NCBI GenBank assembly: GCA_964017145.1
Contig: OZ024850.1
Span: 2,457,618 to 2,521,617 of the forward strand
Source: Agrocybe praecox
Lineage: Eukaryota; Basidiomycota; Agaricomycetes; Agaricales; Agrocybaceae
DNA: 64,000 nt
Direction of reading: 5' to 3'
Each line of letters opens with the position of its first letter. Position 1 is the first letter of the stretch. Positions 11,239 to 23,688 of the stretch are shown here, in pieces. The position numbers and the translations under genes are program-made. Below the pieces are notes generated by a model, which was not told the origin of the DNA, searched no databases, and saw only the letters and a list, made by a program, of their open reading frames with translations.

Positions 11239-13444
11239 ATGGCAGACACCGGGACACCTCCAGTAATTCCAACTGAACTTCAACAGTACAAGTGCGTATA
11301 CAGTAAACCCACGAAGCTGGCTTGTTCAATATTAATTACGGTTTGCCAGTTCGTACGTGGAAGATCCGCTATGGCAACGCAAGTTCTCCATTATATGGCC
11401 ATCTGTCCTAGCATTCTTCATCGTGCTTGCTCTTCCACAACTATTGCACTCAGTACGGACTGGACGAGCATACTCTACGTTATTTGGTATCTCTGATGAC
11501 CTTACGGGCAAGAATTACTCTGTTGTTCCTTTATCTGGTTCACAAACGACGAACAAGTCGGTCAGTGTGGTTAGGAAGGTCGGCAAATTGGTTGAGAAAC
11601 TTGGGGTTTTGTTTTATTGGACATTACCTGGGATTGGGATGAATGCTGGACAAAGTGTGTATTCTCGAGTACCTTGGATTTGCTGCAGGATCATCTAATC
11701 TGGCCACTCTCGCGATATAGTTCTTATCATTGTTGGATATGCCATTACCGTCGTTCTATGCATGGTGTTGAATGCCCCTCTTACGAGCAACTCTAATCGA
11801 CCAGGTATGCGCATTCTATCTCTGCTCTTCGCAACTAGCATCGCTAACGTGTCGCTAAAGGATTTATTGCTATCGCTCAACTTCCTATCATTTTCTTGTT
11901 TGCCACGAAGAACTCCATCGTTTCCCTACTCATGGGCCCAGGACATGGTTACGAGAAACTCAATTTCATCCATCGTTGGTCTGGAAGATCTATGTTTCTC
12001 GGTGCACTTCTTCACGGCTGCTTATGGATAAGAAATAATCTTCTTTACAATCTTCCTATTCTTGGGCAGCAGAAAGAAACTTCTGGAATTGCAGCTTTCG
12101 GTTTGCTATGTGTTATCGTCTTAACATCGTTGAAACCTGTTAGACGCTACTTCTATGAGGTTTTCTATTATATCCAGTAAGCTTTTTGATTTTATTATCG
12201 GTAACAAGGTTTGCTAATCCACCTCCCTTTCAGCGTGCTATCCTTTATTGCATTTTTTGTTACGATTTGTTACCACACACTCTATGCTGCACCTTGGATT
12301 TTCCCTCCTTTGGCATTCTACGGGCTCGATATCTTGCTTCGGTTACTGAGGCATCGAATCAAGGATGCTGTTCTTGTGCCCGTTGGAAATCAGATGACAT
12401 TGGTAAGCGTATTTACTCCGTGTTGAGAAGCTTCCCGAGCTTATGGCAGCGTTCCATTTATCTCTAGATTCATGTCCCTCATCCAACCTCAGGCTGGATC
12501 GCAGGACAGCACGTTCGACTACGAGTATTTTTCTCGGGGCGTATCTTCGAATCGCACCCTTTGACTATTTTTTCGGCAACTCCTGATTTATCATGTATCA
12601 CTTCTATGCCTCAAGGAATTTCTTTCGGAGTTCGTGCTTGTGGGGATTGGTCAAAAGCACTGAACACATATGCTCTGGATATGGTAGCAGAAGCAGCCGC
12701 AACAGGGGATGAAAGCGAAGTTGACGAGACTGGAGTGGTCATTCCTCCCAGCGAAGTGCCTGTGCAAGTCATGATAGATGGTCCTTATGGCGGCTGTAGC
12801 ATTGATCTGGGGGAATATGAAAGTGCATTCCTGATCGCTGGTGGATCTGGTATCACGTTTACCCTTGGACTCTTGGATGATATCGTGGGACGGTGCATTC
12901 GTCAGGGTAGGAAGAATGGGGAGAGGACGAAGAAAATCGAATTTGCTTGGTGTGTTCGTTCGTTCGGTATGTTTTTCTTTTCATATCTATCGAATTCATT
13001 AGTGGCTGACAGGCGTTTGCGCATGCATCAGGGTCTATCAACTGGTTCGAACCAGCCCTCATGGACATCGCTAAGTTAGCAGCCCAGTCATCCGAAACCG
13101 ACAACCCTCTGGAGATCCATATGACTATCTACGTTACTTGCCTGTGCAACCCAGACGCCGTACCGCCCATCCCGAATTGTGATTTTATCGTTGAGCGTCC
13201 TTCGGTGCATCGTCTTTTGCTAGATTCCACAACGCCTGAATCGGATCATGGAGCGTCGGAGAAAGAAAATGACAGCTCGAGCTTGAAATCCTTCTTAGTT
13301 GGCGATGGTGGTCTTGGTGTTTGTGCCAGTGGTCCGGAGAGCTTGATCAGAGAAACATCGAATGCGGTGGCGAGGATGCAGTTGTTGGGTCAGGCAAGCC
13401 GACTTGGAGGAATTGGGTTGCATACGGAGGTGTTTTCAATGTAA
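11239..13444 (+). CDS. Ferric-chelate reductase (FRE/NOX superfamily)
   Basis: Plasma-membrane flavocytochrome that passes electrons from NADPH through FAD and two haems to extracellular Fe(III) or Cu(II). Starts MADTGTPPVIPTELQQYNS with a short first exon. An N-terminal helix follows (IIWPSVLAFFIVLALPQLL), then the ferric reductase core. The haem-ligand pairs are visible: HRW...LLHGCLW in one helix and, after splicing at about 12180, YIHVLSFIAFFVTICYH in another. The FAD motif HPLTIFSA lies near 12555, and the NADPH-binding motif GGSGITFTLG near 12845. The C-terminus, GIGLHTEVFSM, carries the usual terminal aromatic/acidic signature. At least six introns. The loop between 'PGIGMNAGQ' and 'ILIIVGYA' depends on my intron 11654-11719. 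All catalytic motifs are intact. Substrate specificity cannot be read from sequence. Confidence 0.88.
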
Positions 13445-13665
13445 ACCGGGATTTGGATTAGGTTTTCATGTGTATAGAATTTGGTTTGTCGTGATAAATG
13501 ATGTGTACTAAGAGGTACATATTTGGTAAACTTGTCGGGAGCAAATAAGATTACGCGTTCTAATTAGTGATCTGACTCGCGTAAGTACCTGCAAGCAGAT
13601 CTTTTCTTTACTTTCAACCCCTCCTTCGAACTAATCTCGCATATAAACGCGTCTTTAAATTCTAT

Positions 13666-14495
13666 ATGGGAATGAGTGTCCCACAACCCGATAATGCAAG
13701 AGCGCAAGCTCTCGCTCTGATGGTCCGGAAAGACAACATCGAGGCCGAGCTCGAGAGCCATATTTCAATCTTGAAAGCCAACAACGCTGACATGCAGACT
13801 CCTCTAGTCGATCGGGAGGGTTTCCCGCGCGCTGATATGGACATATACGCCGTACGAGGTGCTCGGGTACGCATCATCGAGCTGAGGAACGATTTGAAGG
13901 ATGTGATGAATGCTATTGGGAAAGCTTTGGAGGGCGTATTCGATCCGACGGTGGAGATTGCGAATCCGAGCAGCGGCGATGCGAATGGTTCTACAGCGAG
14001 CGATGGGTTGAAACCGTTTGCGAAAGTGGACGGTGTTGCGCCTGGAAGTCCTGCTGCTGAAGCTGTATGTAGACAAACACAATTGGCAATTCGAATTGTT
14101 GTTCAATGGTTTCTGAATCGTATATCTTTTTCTTTTTTGTATAGCGACTGCAAAGGGGCGATTTGGTCGTCAAGTTTGGAAGACTGGACCAGAATTCGAT
14201 GAAGAATGGCTCGTTGCAGCCCTTGGCTGAAATAGTGGCAGAGAATGAAGGGGTGAGCGTTACGTTTCTCTGAATAGAAAACATTATTTTCTGATCCTCT
14301 CCTCGTCAGCGCGTTATTCCAATACGCGTCCTTCGCGATGACAAGCTTGAGTTTTTGACCCTCACACCGCGGAAAAACTGGGGTGGTAGAGGGATGCTAG
14401 GGTGCGTCATGTTTCTTTTGGGTCTTTCCTCGCTATACTCACTGAACGAGCGCTTTGAATTTAGGTGTCACATCGTCAACTACACTCCTTCATGA
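13666..14495 (+). CDS. NAS2: 26S proteasome assembly chaperone Nas2/PSMD9 (p27)
   Basis: Chaperone that binds the Rpt5 C-terminus during assembly of the proteasome base. The N-terminal helical domain (to about residue 100) contains ARAQALALMVRKDNIEAELE, MQTPLVDREGFPRADMDIY and VRGARVRIIELRNDLKDVM, all typical of Nas2. A PDZ domain follows: FAKVDGVAPGSPAAEA, RLQRGDLVVKFG and VIPIRVLRDDKLEFLTLTP. The end is WGGRGMLGCHIVNYTPS. Introns lie at about 14065-14143, 14251-14308 and 14400-14464. The position normally read as GL in 'EAGLQ' is AR here, a conservative change in the PDZ loop. It is convergent with the acyl-CoA dehydrogenase. Confidence 0.92.
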
Positions 14496-14598
14496 TCATG
14501 GTTATTTCCCCTCCCCCAGTTTAAGATATACAATAATATTTGTAAATGTACAGAACCTTATGTAAGTGTACGATGTAAGTTTGGAAGATATCTCCCTA

Positions 14599-16876
14599 CT
14601 ACAATTTTGACCTCTGTTGTTGTTGTTCACCTTGGCCAAATACTAGAGCAGAATTAATTGCGACACGGTCATGCGACGCTGATTTAGCTCGTTTCACGCT
14701 TTGGATAGCAGCCTCTGCTCCTCCCTCAAGGACCCATCTTGTGAAGACCTCAGCGTCCAAGTCTTTGGTCGGCTCGGAATTGTTGTATGACCATATTGCT
14801 TGTTCGAGGAGATATATGCTTGAAGCGACCGATCCCATTAGTATCAAAGCAGGCCGTGGAAGGAGGGGGACCATAGGCGCCGCATAGGATGATGCTAGTT
14901 CCTTTAGGGCCTCAATTATGATACCTATCGGGAGTTCAAGTTGATCCCGGAGTCCTTGGGGGCAAGAAGATACAATAGAATTGACCCACTATCAATAATG
15001 AGTGAGGATTGGGCCAATTCTGAAGGCATGGTACGTACTGATACGAAAGCTTTCATGGCGCTTGGATCCTGAGCTGCTCGCATGAGATCGAGAGCAAGGA
15101 CGACGATAGTCCCTTCCCAAATCCTGTAACCTTCGAATTAGTAACATGTCCGCTTTGAAGTGCTTAACAACCCACTTCTCCACAAGAGCGTCCCTAATCG
15201 ACCGACCGAATGCGTTTTCTTCCATGTAGCCCGCCCCTCCCATAGCAGCCATAGCCTCCTCCATACCGGCACAAGCTTTCTCTGCAGCATATGCTTTTAC
15301 GACAGGCGTCAACATACGCAATCTCAGCTCTTCCTCGGCAGAGGCCGTCCCGTATTCCACCTTCCCTAGAAGTCCAACAACGCCAAACGTCAGATGGGTC
15401 AGAGCGCGGTAGAGGAGGTTAACAGACGCCAATTGTTCGACATGAATGGGTGCATCTTTCAAAAGTAATTTTCCACTTTGGATAGCCCGAACCTTTGCGT
15501 AAGAGGTAGCCATAGCAAGACACTTGCGTAGATTGCCGATCGATGCAGTGGCAGACCATAGACGAGTGATATTCAAGACTGGAGAGATGTTCTTCACCCC
15601 TCTGCCCAAAGCCCCTACAAGATAGCCTTCGGCAGATTCGAGTGTAAGTTCCGCCGTGGGTAAGATATGTGTGCCTATCTTATTCTTAAGACGATGAATG
15701 AATATATTATTGCTGATTGGGGAAGGCGTTGGGTCCAAAGGATTCCTGATAAACGGCAGACGAAGGGGAACGAGGAATAGAGACAGACCCCTTGATCCAT
15801 CTTTCTGTGATCCAGTACGTGCAAGTGCGACTGAAACTTCACTATCCGTCGCGCTTGAAAACCATTTAACGCCGTTCAGGGTGTATTGAGGACCGTATTC
15901 TGTTGACTTGTTCGCTGAAGTGGCGGTAGTTTCTGTAAGGGATACGTCGGAGCCACCGGGACGCTGCAGATCTATTAGATGATACAAAACAATGACTTTA
16001 CCGGGTAGCGCTTACTTCTGTCATCCATTGCCCAGAAGTAAATGCATAGCTGGGATCACGGCTGTAATTCACATAATTAGCTTTCCGTCATCCAATAGAA
16101 GTTGGCGGAAAGAGACAAATGATACCTTATAAGACGAGGCAGGATATTTCGCTTCATAGCAGGGGAGCCAATGAGTTCTATGACTCTGGCTGTACCATCT
16201 GTCATACTCATGGGACAGAAAATCTAGAGAACAGGAATCATCAACCTAGAACACTGATAGATAAATAGAATTGTAGGCCTACATACCTCATTTGTATCGC
16301 CTACCATGAGCACTATTTTCGCAAAGCCATACGTCCTACTGTGTTCGTTGTATTTTCGCTCATAGAAGATTCCTGGTAGTCCTTCGTGTTGTGCTATTGC
16401 TTTGAGATCTCTCCAACCCTCGCTCGTTTGCAGGTCATCGATTCGCCGACCCCATTGATCGTACTGGAGCAACTTGGGAGGAAATACTTTGGCACTATCG
16501 CTTAATGCTCGAAGCGCTAGTAACGAAGCGTACGTCCATGAGTTACTGAGTGTATTGTCTGGAGTTGAACGAAGAGGACTTACATGTTACGACTTCTGAA
16601 CCAACGCGGGTAAGATCAGGCTCTATTTCCTTGAAGATGCTTCATTGAAACAATAATAGACCTCGTTAGGGATATTCAGTTTTCAAGGTAAAAATATGTT
16701 TTCTACCTTCTAGGTAGTGTGCGCTTCAGTAGGCTTGGAAGAACTGGATCGTTCAAAAACGCATTCTCTTCTGAGAAAGGGATCTGGAGATTTTGATGAT
16801 TCAATCCATGATAGCTACACCGAGGTACAACGATGGCTAAGACGCTCACTGGTTGAAAGCCTTCTTCGATCCTCAT
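14599..16876 (-). CDS. Acyl-CoA dehydrogenase-like flavoprotein (AidB/ACAD11 type)
   Basis: FAD-dependent acyl-CoA dehydrogenase superfamily, closest in layout to bacterial AidB and the ACAD11 C-terminal half; the substrate is unknown. After removing introns the N-terminus reads MRIEEGFQP, IPFSEENAFLNDPVLPSLLK, RTLPRSIFKEIEPDLTRVGS, KVFPPKLLQYDQWGRRIDDL. FAD/substrate-loop motifs follow: AFTSGQWMTE, RPGGSDVSLTET, YTLNGVKWFSSATDSE. The C-terminal domain has MGGAGYMEENAFGRSIRDA and, across an intron, an LWEGT-type motif (EGTIVVLALDLMRAAQDP). The C-terminus is Gln-rich (GEQQQQRSKL). The start is the ATG at 16876; the in-frame TTG at 16891 is unlikely. At least eight introns. Divergent from the secreted-protein gene. 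Confidence 0.85.
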
Positions 16877-17501
16877 TTCAACCGAGTACAAGCAGGTGCT
16901 GTTTCTGTATATTGGTCGATGCTCCAGCCAAATGAGTCCAGTAAACCGAGAGTCCTAGACCATGAGGGCGAGAAAAACCGTATCCAATGTTCCAAGAATT
17001 ATGCATGACAAAAGATGTCTCAAATCACTTGACCGGCACCGTCGTTAGCTATGTGGGCAGACAGTTACCGGAATGGTTATACCAGTATTAGCAATGGAGA
17101 AAATCAGACTTTCAGTGGGATATGTTGACACTCTGTCCGCATGACAAAAGTCGAATTGGGTTAAATCATGTCTTTTACTCGGTAACACCCACAAGGTGCA
17201 GGTGTCTTTTAAAAAAGGCCACTACACACCGAATTCATGAATTGAAATTCATACACTCTGCCCCTTAGGGTCAAAGGTTGAACGTTGAAGTTAGAGAAGG
17301 AGAGCAAGAGAAGTGTCTTCCGAGTCCGAGATGGGCGGTGCTAAACTCGAGTTTCGGTTGATGGACAACCGTCAGGGGCAAACCAGGCGCTGCCGCTACT
17401 TACACCCGTTAGAGCAGGTCTCTTCAAACCATCATCATCGCTGGGCGACAAATTCTTGAATCAGGCATTCAGGAATTCACAAATAAATTCGGCTCTTCAT
17501 T
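16877..17501. other. Divergent intergenic region
   Basis: 625 bp between the acyl-CoA dehydrogenase and secreted-protein starts. I see no ORF or repeat worth calling. Confidence 0.4.
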
Positions 17502-19037
17502 ATGGTTTCTGCAATGCTTTCCTACTATGTAAGGGCTTAATACACTGCGGTTCGGCGACTCTTCGAATTGAACACTTGATTTCCCGTGTTTCAAAGGTCA
17601 CAGTTCTACTTCTCAGTTCACAGTTTGTCCATGCTCTTCCACGACCAAATGCACGTCTCAGGAGGTCTGCTATCTCTTATGAATCTGTATGTGACCATTA
17701 TATGCAATTGTGTCCGATCAATAATGCCCCCCCCAGGGTATAGAAATCAGGGAACTAGTACGAAGGGCACCCAGTGCTAGTCCTTGCTCAGCATTAGATC
17801 TGGATGATGTTCAGTCGTGTGAGTACTTCAAACACCTATCTGCATACACTTGTTGAACATGCGACAGTGCCTGGATGGTCTAAACTGGAGAAACATGCGC
17901 GCTCTATGTGGGGTGACGGTGATTGGTCAATTGTCATTAACCCGGCTGGCGTAAGGGAGTTTAAATCATGTAATCTGCAATGTGGATTGACGTCTTCGAA
18001 ATTCCAGTACAAAGATAAACCAGCGACGATGTGTGTAGCTGACCCCGTCAACATTGTTGTTACTGGTAAGTCCAAACCTAACGATGGGTTCCAAAGAAAA
18101 GCAGTTGACGACTCTCGGCAATAGGCAAGTCGAAATGCAATGAAACTCGCAAAGATATACCACCAGAGAAGAAGGATGGGACAACTATCAAAGTTGACGA
18201 GGGTTACAGAAATACGGGAAATTGGAACATCACGAGTAAGCTTGCATCATTTGGGCCTTTCTTCGGCACTGCTAAGAAACTTCTATTGTAGATGTGACCA
18301 GCGCTGCCCATGCTCAATTCTTCTTGGGGAACTTCCAATTGCCTAATATTACCGACCTTCATCTCGGTGCTTTGAAAGCCCCCGGAATGTTCATCAATGC
18401 TCCACATAATAGGTTGGTCCCAGTATACTCTGCAATTCACCTTCCTCATCCTCATCTTTCATTAGTTTCACAACGTTTGCAACGAATGTAACCTACAAGA
18501 ATACGGAATTAACTCCAGTTCCTGATAAAAGGTGTATTGGCACGGTGAGTCAAAAGCTCGAGCCCTTCAGTTTGTAATGCCTAAACTCTGGGACAAAGGT
18601 ACTTGAGCAAGCGTGCCTTACACCGGCCTCTGGGCGAATCCAACTATTTGCAACTGGTTACATATGGTTCAATTACAAGACCAAGGTGAATTATTGTGTC
18701 TCTGTTATTAGCGCCCTTTTATGATACTCACATCGTAATAGAGAGCACCTCTTGCCAATCCCAAAGGAGGGAAGCACTCGAAATGTATGCGAGACCGAGT
18801 ACTTCTTCTCTAACCTGCTCTGGGACTAACTCTATCCTTTCAAGATGTTCTCCGTATTGAGGATGTCCTGAAGAATGTAACTGAACGTTCAGCGTACATT
18901 GACTTCAACGGCTATATGAATACCACCTGGCGGTATGATTACTTCGATGAATGTTGGTTGCCTTTTTTTATTTTGTAGGTCATGAAACTAACGGTTCATT
19001 TAGGTCGATGGAACTTCAAACTGTAGATAGTACATAG
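17502..19037 (+). CDS. Uncharacterised secreted glycoprotein with signal peptide
   Basis: No family recognised. No single ORF shows this gene; it appears only after splicing about nine short exons. Exon 1 (17502-17528, MVSAMLSYY, donor GTAAGG) joins VTVLLLSSQFVHALPRP to give a clear signal peptide with a likely cleavage after FVHA-L. Then come SGIEIRELVRRAPSASPCSA, PGWSKLEKHARSMWGDGDW, SCNLQCG, KPATMCVADPVNIVVTGK, NWNITNVTSAAHAQFFLGNF, NITDLHLGALKAPGMFINAP, FATNVTYKNTE, CIGTVLEQACLTPASGRIQL, FATGYIWFNYK, VLRIEDVLKNVTERSAYIDF and NTTWR. There are several N-x-S/T sites and about seven cysteines in the predicted mature part. The 3' end is uncertain: I use the acceptor after the CTAAC branch site, giving RSMELQTVDST and a stop at 19037, but a stop near 18985 is also possible. 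The frame stays open through every junction, which argues for a functional gene. Confidence 0.68.
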
Positions 19038-19492
19038 TGTAGATTAATGACATATGCTTAACACAAAGATACCATAAAAGCGTGATCAGTCGGTGTCAGA
19101 CAGGGGCTAATGACATGCATCTAATCTAATCGGATAAGTGGGGCAGTGCACTATTCAGATATTTCTTGATTCGTCTTTCATTTGTTTGTTGACTTGAATA
19201 AGAATCTCTCATACTTCACTGCGAGATGAATAGACATCGATTATATATTCCTACCCAATTGCTGTACTGAAAAACACTGAGCTGTGCTCAACGAAATCAG
19301 GATTTTGCGTTACTGTTCCAGAAGTTTCGATCATGCGTAATGCAGTGTGCACATCAATGCAGTGTGCACATCCAAGAAAAAGCTCTGCAATCATTGTAAC
19401 GAAGCCGACTATAACTACAACCCTCACCAACACCTTCATCGACAACTCCCTTTCCTTTCCTTCCTCTTTCTTATACGCTAATAACGCTCATC
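19038..19492. other. Intergenic before CDC37
   Basis: No gene seen. A tandem 16-bp duplication (GTGCACATCAATGCAGTGTGCACATC) lies at about 19347-19372. Confidence 0.4.
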
Positions 19493-21175
19493 ATGCCACT
19501 GAACTACTCCAAATGGGACCAACTGGAAGTTAGTCTCTTTGATTATTCTCATCGATGAAGAGACGAGGCGCTTATTTTCGCAATCTAGCTATCCGACGAC
19601 TCAGACATCGAGGGACACCCTAATGTCGATAAGAAGTCACTGATTAGGTGTGTTCCGACCTCTCATTGGCATATACCGCCCAGCTAACCGTAGTTGAAAG
19701 GTGGAAACAGCGCGACATCCACGAGAAGCGTGAGGCTCGCAGGCACAAGATCGCCACTCTGAATGCACAGATCGCCTGCAACAAGGTCCTACTGCCAAGG
19801 ATCACGGAAATTACAGATAACCTGAAGAATCCAAAGAATGGAATCCCTCCCCATGTATACTTCAGTGTTCTTGTTGAAAAAATTAGAAAGGATCCATCGC
19901 GGGATTGCCCTCCAGGAAACGATCCTTCCAAGCTCGAACATACCTACGACGGCATGCTTCTCAGTCTTCTCAACATGGTTGCAGAGAAGTCGTACGAAAG
20001 AGTGAAAGATGAAGCTGCTGGATCGGACAAGGACGAGAAATTGGCAAAGGAACTCGCAGCTGAGATGGATATCCATGTCAAGCAGCTCACAGAAACGATC
20101 GAGAAGAATCAGAAGGAGGTAGAAGAAGAGGAACGCGAACAGAAAAAACATATCACAAGCGAGGACCTTCATGATGGTTTTGAAAACAAGGTAACTTATA
20201 TTCTTATTCAACCATGACTTTTACCCTTTGCTCATAATCTGTAGTATGTTCCCCCTAAACCAGAGCCTCCCCCGGTCCCTACCAAAACCGAAAAGAAGAA
20301 AGTACAAACCACCGAGATTGAAGTTCTCAACCCCAAGGCAGCAGCGGGATCTACGAGCGCTGTTTCGGAGTCAAAGGAAAAGGACGACGATGAGGCAGAG
20401 GAAGAGGGATTGCCCGAATTGACACCATCACTCGAAGCTTTCTCAAAACTCTCCGTTGGGGATTACGAGAAGTCTTTCCACTTTATCCAGGAGCATCGTG
20501 ATGTCTATGTACCAGGTGCAAGTGATGCTCTTCTAGTTGCTGCATTTACGGCTCAGGGTGAAGGAAAGGCGAAGTGGGCCAAGCAATGTGTGCACCAGAG
20601 CTTACTACTACAATACTGCGAAAAGCTCGGTCGCGATGGTGTCGGTCTCTTCTTCAAGAAGTGCGTTTATTTATTTCTACTTGTTCATGAGAATAATCGA
20701 ACTGATCCATTCTTTTTCTAGGATGATCAACGCAGACAAGCGTGCGATCAAAGTATTCGTTGACGATGTCGAAAACACCTACCAGCACATTGTGAATCGT
20801 GTCAAGGTCACTCAAGAAGAGCAAAATCAAGGTCGAGAACAAATACAATTGATGCCTGAAAACGTAGAAACAAACATCTCCTTCAACGTCCCTGACGGTC
20901 CTCCACCCGAGAACCTCGTTCTCGAAGGACCTGGAACAGAGGACTTGGATGTCGAGGAAGTTCGCAAGGCACTACAATTCCGTTGGGATGTCTTCTCAAG
21001 CTTCTCGCCGGAAATGCAGGAGGCTCTCAAATCCGGCGGTTTGGAGGGTGTCAACAAGGTATTAGGGGAACTGGAGATCCCAGAGGCGGAGGGCATTGTC
21101 AACAGTCTCGATGCTGCAGGTATCTTGAACTTTGCGGAAGGTGGCACGCGTGACCATTTGCGAGATGAGTATTAA
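19493..21175 (+). CDS. CDC37: Hsp90 co-chaperone Cdc37
   Basis: Recruits protein kinases to Hsp90. The N-terminus MPLNYSKWDQLE splices to LSDDSDIEGHPNVDKKSLIR and then WKQRDIHEKREARRHKI, the diagnostic Cdc37 N-terminal block. The Ser in LSDDSD sits at the position of the CK2-phosphorylated serine of known Cdc37s. A coiled-coil region rich in Glu/Lys follows, then the middle Hsp90-binding domain (GDYEKSFHFIQEHRDVYV, AKQCVHQSLLLQYCEKLG, GVGLFFKKMINADKRAIKVF). The C-terminal domain ends FAEGGTRDHLRDEY. Introns: about 19530-19588, 19648-19700, 20191-20244 and 20660-20721. Intact. Confidence 0.94.
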
Positions 21176-21337
21176 AGACTAAGTTGAAGACGGAAAGTGG
21201 TATCTTGTTTTTATTATTACGTTTTTTGCATATGATATCTAGTCTAGTAGGCATGAGCAAATTGTTGTACATACATGAATTTCTCGATTAACATGAAAAG
21301 AAAACATAATTCTGCCGCCCAATTCGCAAGAAAGTTG

Positions 21338-23688
21338 TTACTCGGCAAAGACAGTATTTTTATCCACTTGGGCTCTCTTTCCTCTGAGCTTGAGCAATCT
21401 TTGAGGGGTAGCGGGTTCATGATACTTCAAAGTGACGCTTCTCTGGACTGTTGCTCTAAGCATGTCGCAAAATTGAAGTTTGGAAAGCAACAATCCAGAC
21501 TTGAACTCTATCCGCTTGAAGAACTCATGCCAATTGTTGATCTTGTATATCTCCTTGATTTCAATAACCATCTTCTCCGGAAGTTGTTTATCGACAAAAC
21601 CATAATTGTCATCCAGCTGGGAGAGATTCGAGGCATAGGTACGGACAAACTCGTTCAGGAAGGCGATTTGGAACATTATGAGCCTGAAGCTTATTTTGGA
21701 CGCGTCGAAAGTGTTGTGCAGGCGGTAGCTGCTTTCGCCAGTTTCTATGACTTCAAGTCCGGGAACAGCAGCAAGCCCCCAACGGACGTTCCGGATGAGA
21801 GCTTCTTCGAGGTATTTGCCGCCGAGCGCATCCCAAGTCGTGGGAGTCAGGTTATCAATGGGCGGTAGTACGAGTACGAGCATGAATTGCACGATTAGTT
21901 CTCCTAGATCGGGGGTTTGCGATTTGTGTCGGGTCTCCGGTTTGGTGATGAAGTTGCGCAATTTCCATGTAGCATCGTGAAGGATGGCGGGTTCGGATTG
22001 GCATAGACGAATCAAGAGATGGAATAGGTGACAATACGATGTCAGCGCCTTCTCTGATGCCGACATCAGCTCACGAAGTGGGCGATAATTGATATTTTCC
22101 CTTTTCTTTTTCTCGCGTTCCATCGTCGCATCACAAGACTTCATTAGAGAAACCACGATGTTGTTCATCATTCGATAGATGACCTCGACGTTTTGATGAT
22201 GATTATCAGGAGGATCGATGGACCTGTTGGAAGGTCTATTTGTTTTTTGGGAGACCTCGGCTTCTGCAGAGCGAAGAGACGTATGGATAATGGCCATTCG
22301 TTTCCAGATCTCGTTTTTGGATTTATCGAAGTGGAAGCGATTGAAGGCAAGAGGCAGGAAGTACCCGAAGTGACGTTTCTGTGCGCTTGTGCGGACTGCA
22401 AAATCAGTAAACGCCTCCAGACTCAACCAGTCGAAATCTGAATAGAGTGATCGTGTTCTTTCATCGAGTTTGACTCCGATACCAAGAATGGCTTCTTTGA
22501 GAGGGATTCGAAGGAAGAAACAGTTGAGTTCTCGACGAATTAGGATATGGTGAGACAGCACAATTTCACGGAAACGTGAGTAGGCTTTTGACAGACTGAT
22601 GAGAGACTCTGATGGAAGATAGGAAGAGAGGTCGTCAAGTACATCATCGTTCATTTTTGATATCTGGCATTGAGCAGGAGGCGTAGAGAGGATTTCGGGT
22701 ACTCGCACGGTATGCCATCCTGTCGACATGTTTCCTGCTGTTTGATGGTGGGGAAGAGCTGGAGAACCGTATGGGCATTTATCACAGGTATGCCTTGATA
22801 TGACTCTATACGTTGACTCCCAACGAGGATTGACCCATTCGAGTTTGCGAACAGGTAAGTCTTGACCCATGATACGCTGCACAGTCTCGGTAACCCTTTC
22901 TTTGGAAGGGAGGATGTGCTCTCTAATAAGGACTTCCTCGACGACTTCGTTTGAGCGGGAGGCGGTAGATTCCCACATCCTCAAAAGTCTATCCTCATTT
23001 CGGGCATCGGTCCAAGGACGAGGTTCGCCAGAAGGGGGCCAATATTTGGCAACTGTTTCGACTAGAAGATAGCACGTTGGAATATGATCACCAATAACAA
23101 CATCGCCACCGCGATCTTGTTCGACCTGAAGAAATGTTCAGACAGAATAAATATCACAATACTGGCGGAATGCACACTTTTGTACTGGAGAAAAATGTCA
23201 AGAACTGTATGAAGAGACCCATGAGAGTCAATGCAGGGGAATATCTGAAGTCGATGATAATTAATTGATATAGCCAATGCAAATTTTTAAGGGCACGCTC
23301 ACCCTCCGGGATAACTCCCAGCACCGTTGAAGACTTTCAGTATGTCACAACAAATAAAGCCTGAAAGTTCATTGGGATGGTCTATACGTGAGGTTGCTTC
23401 CACTTTGGGCGGCAAAATTGGCTATACGTAGCGACCTGGACTTCAACAAAGTTGACTCGGACCAGATAGAAGAATGGTGCTAACCCATTGTTCAGGCAGA
23501 GTAACGGTGAAATGCAAAGCAAGTCCGACCCATGGTCCACTGGGGGGTGTCAATACCAGACATAACTCCCTAAGATTGGCATCCTGGGTAAAAACGGAAA
23601 CGCCAGGGTACGGATCGTCCTGCAACTCGGCCAAGTCTTGCTTTAGTCTCGTGAGAAGGCGATGACGAGGAGCTCCCTGAGTGGACAT
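21338..23688 (-). CDS. E2 ubiquitin-conjugating-like domain fused to an F-box-type domain
   Basis: The N-terminal exons (23688 to about 23200) encode a UBC fold: RHRLLTRLKQDLAELQDDPY, LVLTPPSGPWVGLALHFTVT, LPEQW, then SRIDHPNELSGFICCDILKV. The last block matches the E2 active-site segment HPN..G.IC.DIL, and the catalytic-position Cys (codon 23352-23350) is present. FPCIDSHGSLHTVLDIFLQ follows and could be the C-terminal helices. After a linker with a CDKCPYG pair (22984 to about 22660) comes a helical block resembling an F-box (MNDDVLDDLSSYLPSESLIS, LSKAYSRFREIVLSHHIL). A long, all-helical C-terminus of unknown fold (about 430 residues) runs to the stop at 21338. The E2 call rests on motif matching; the F-box call is weaker. 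ATG at 23688. Convergent with CDC37, divergent from the cyclin gene. Confidence 0.75.
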
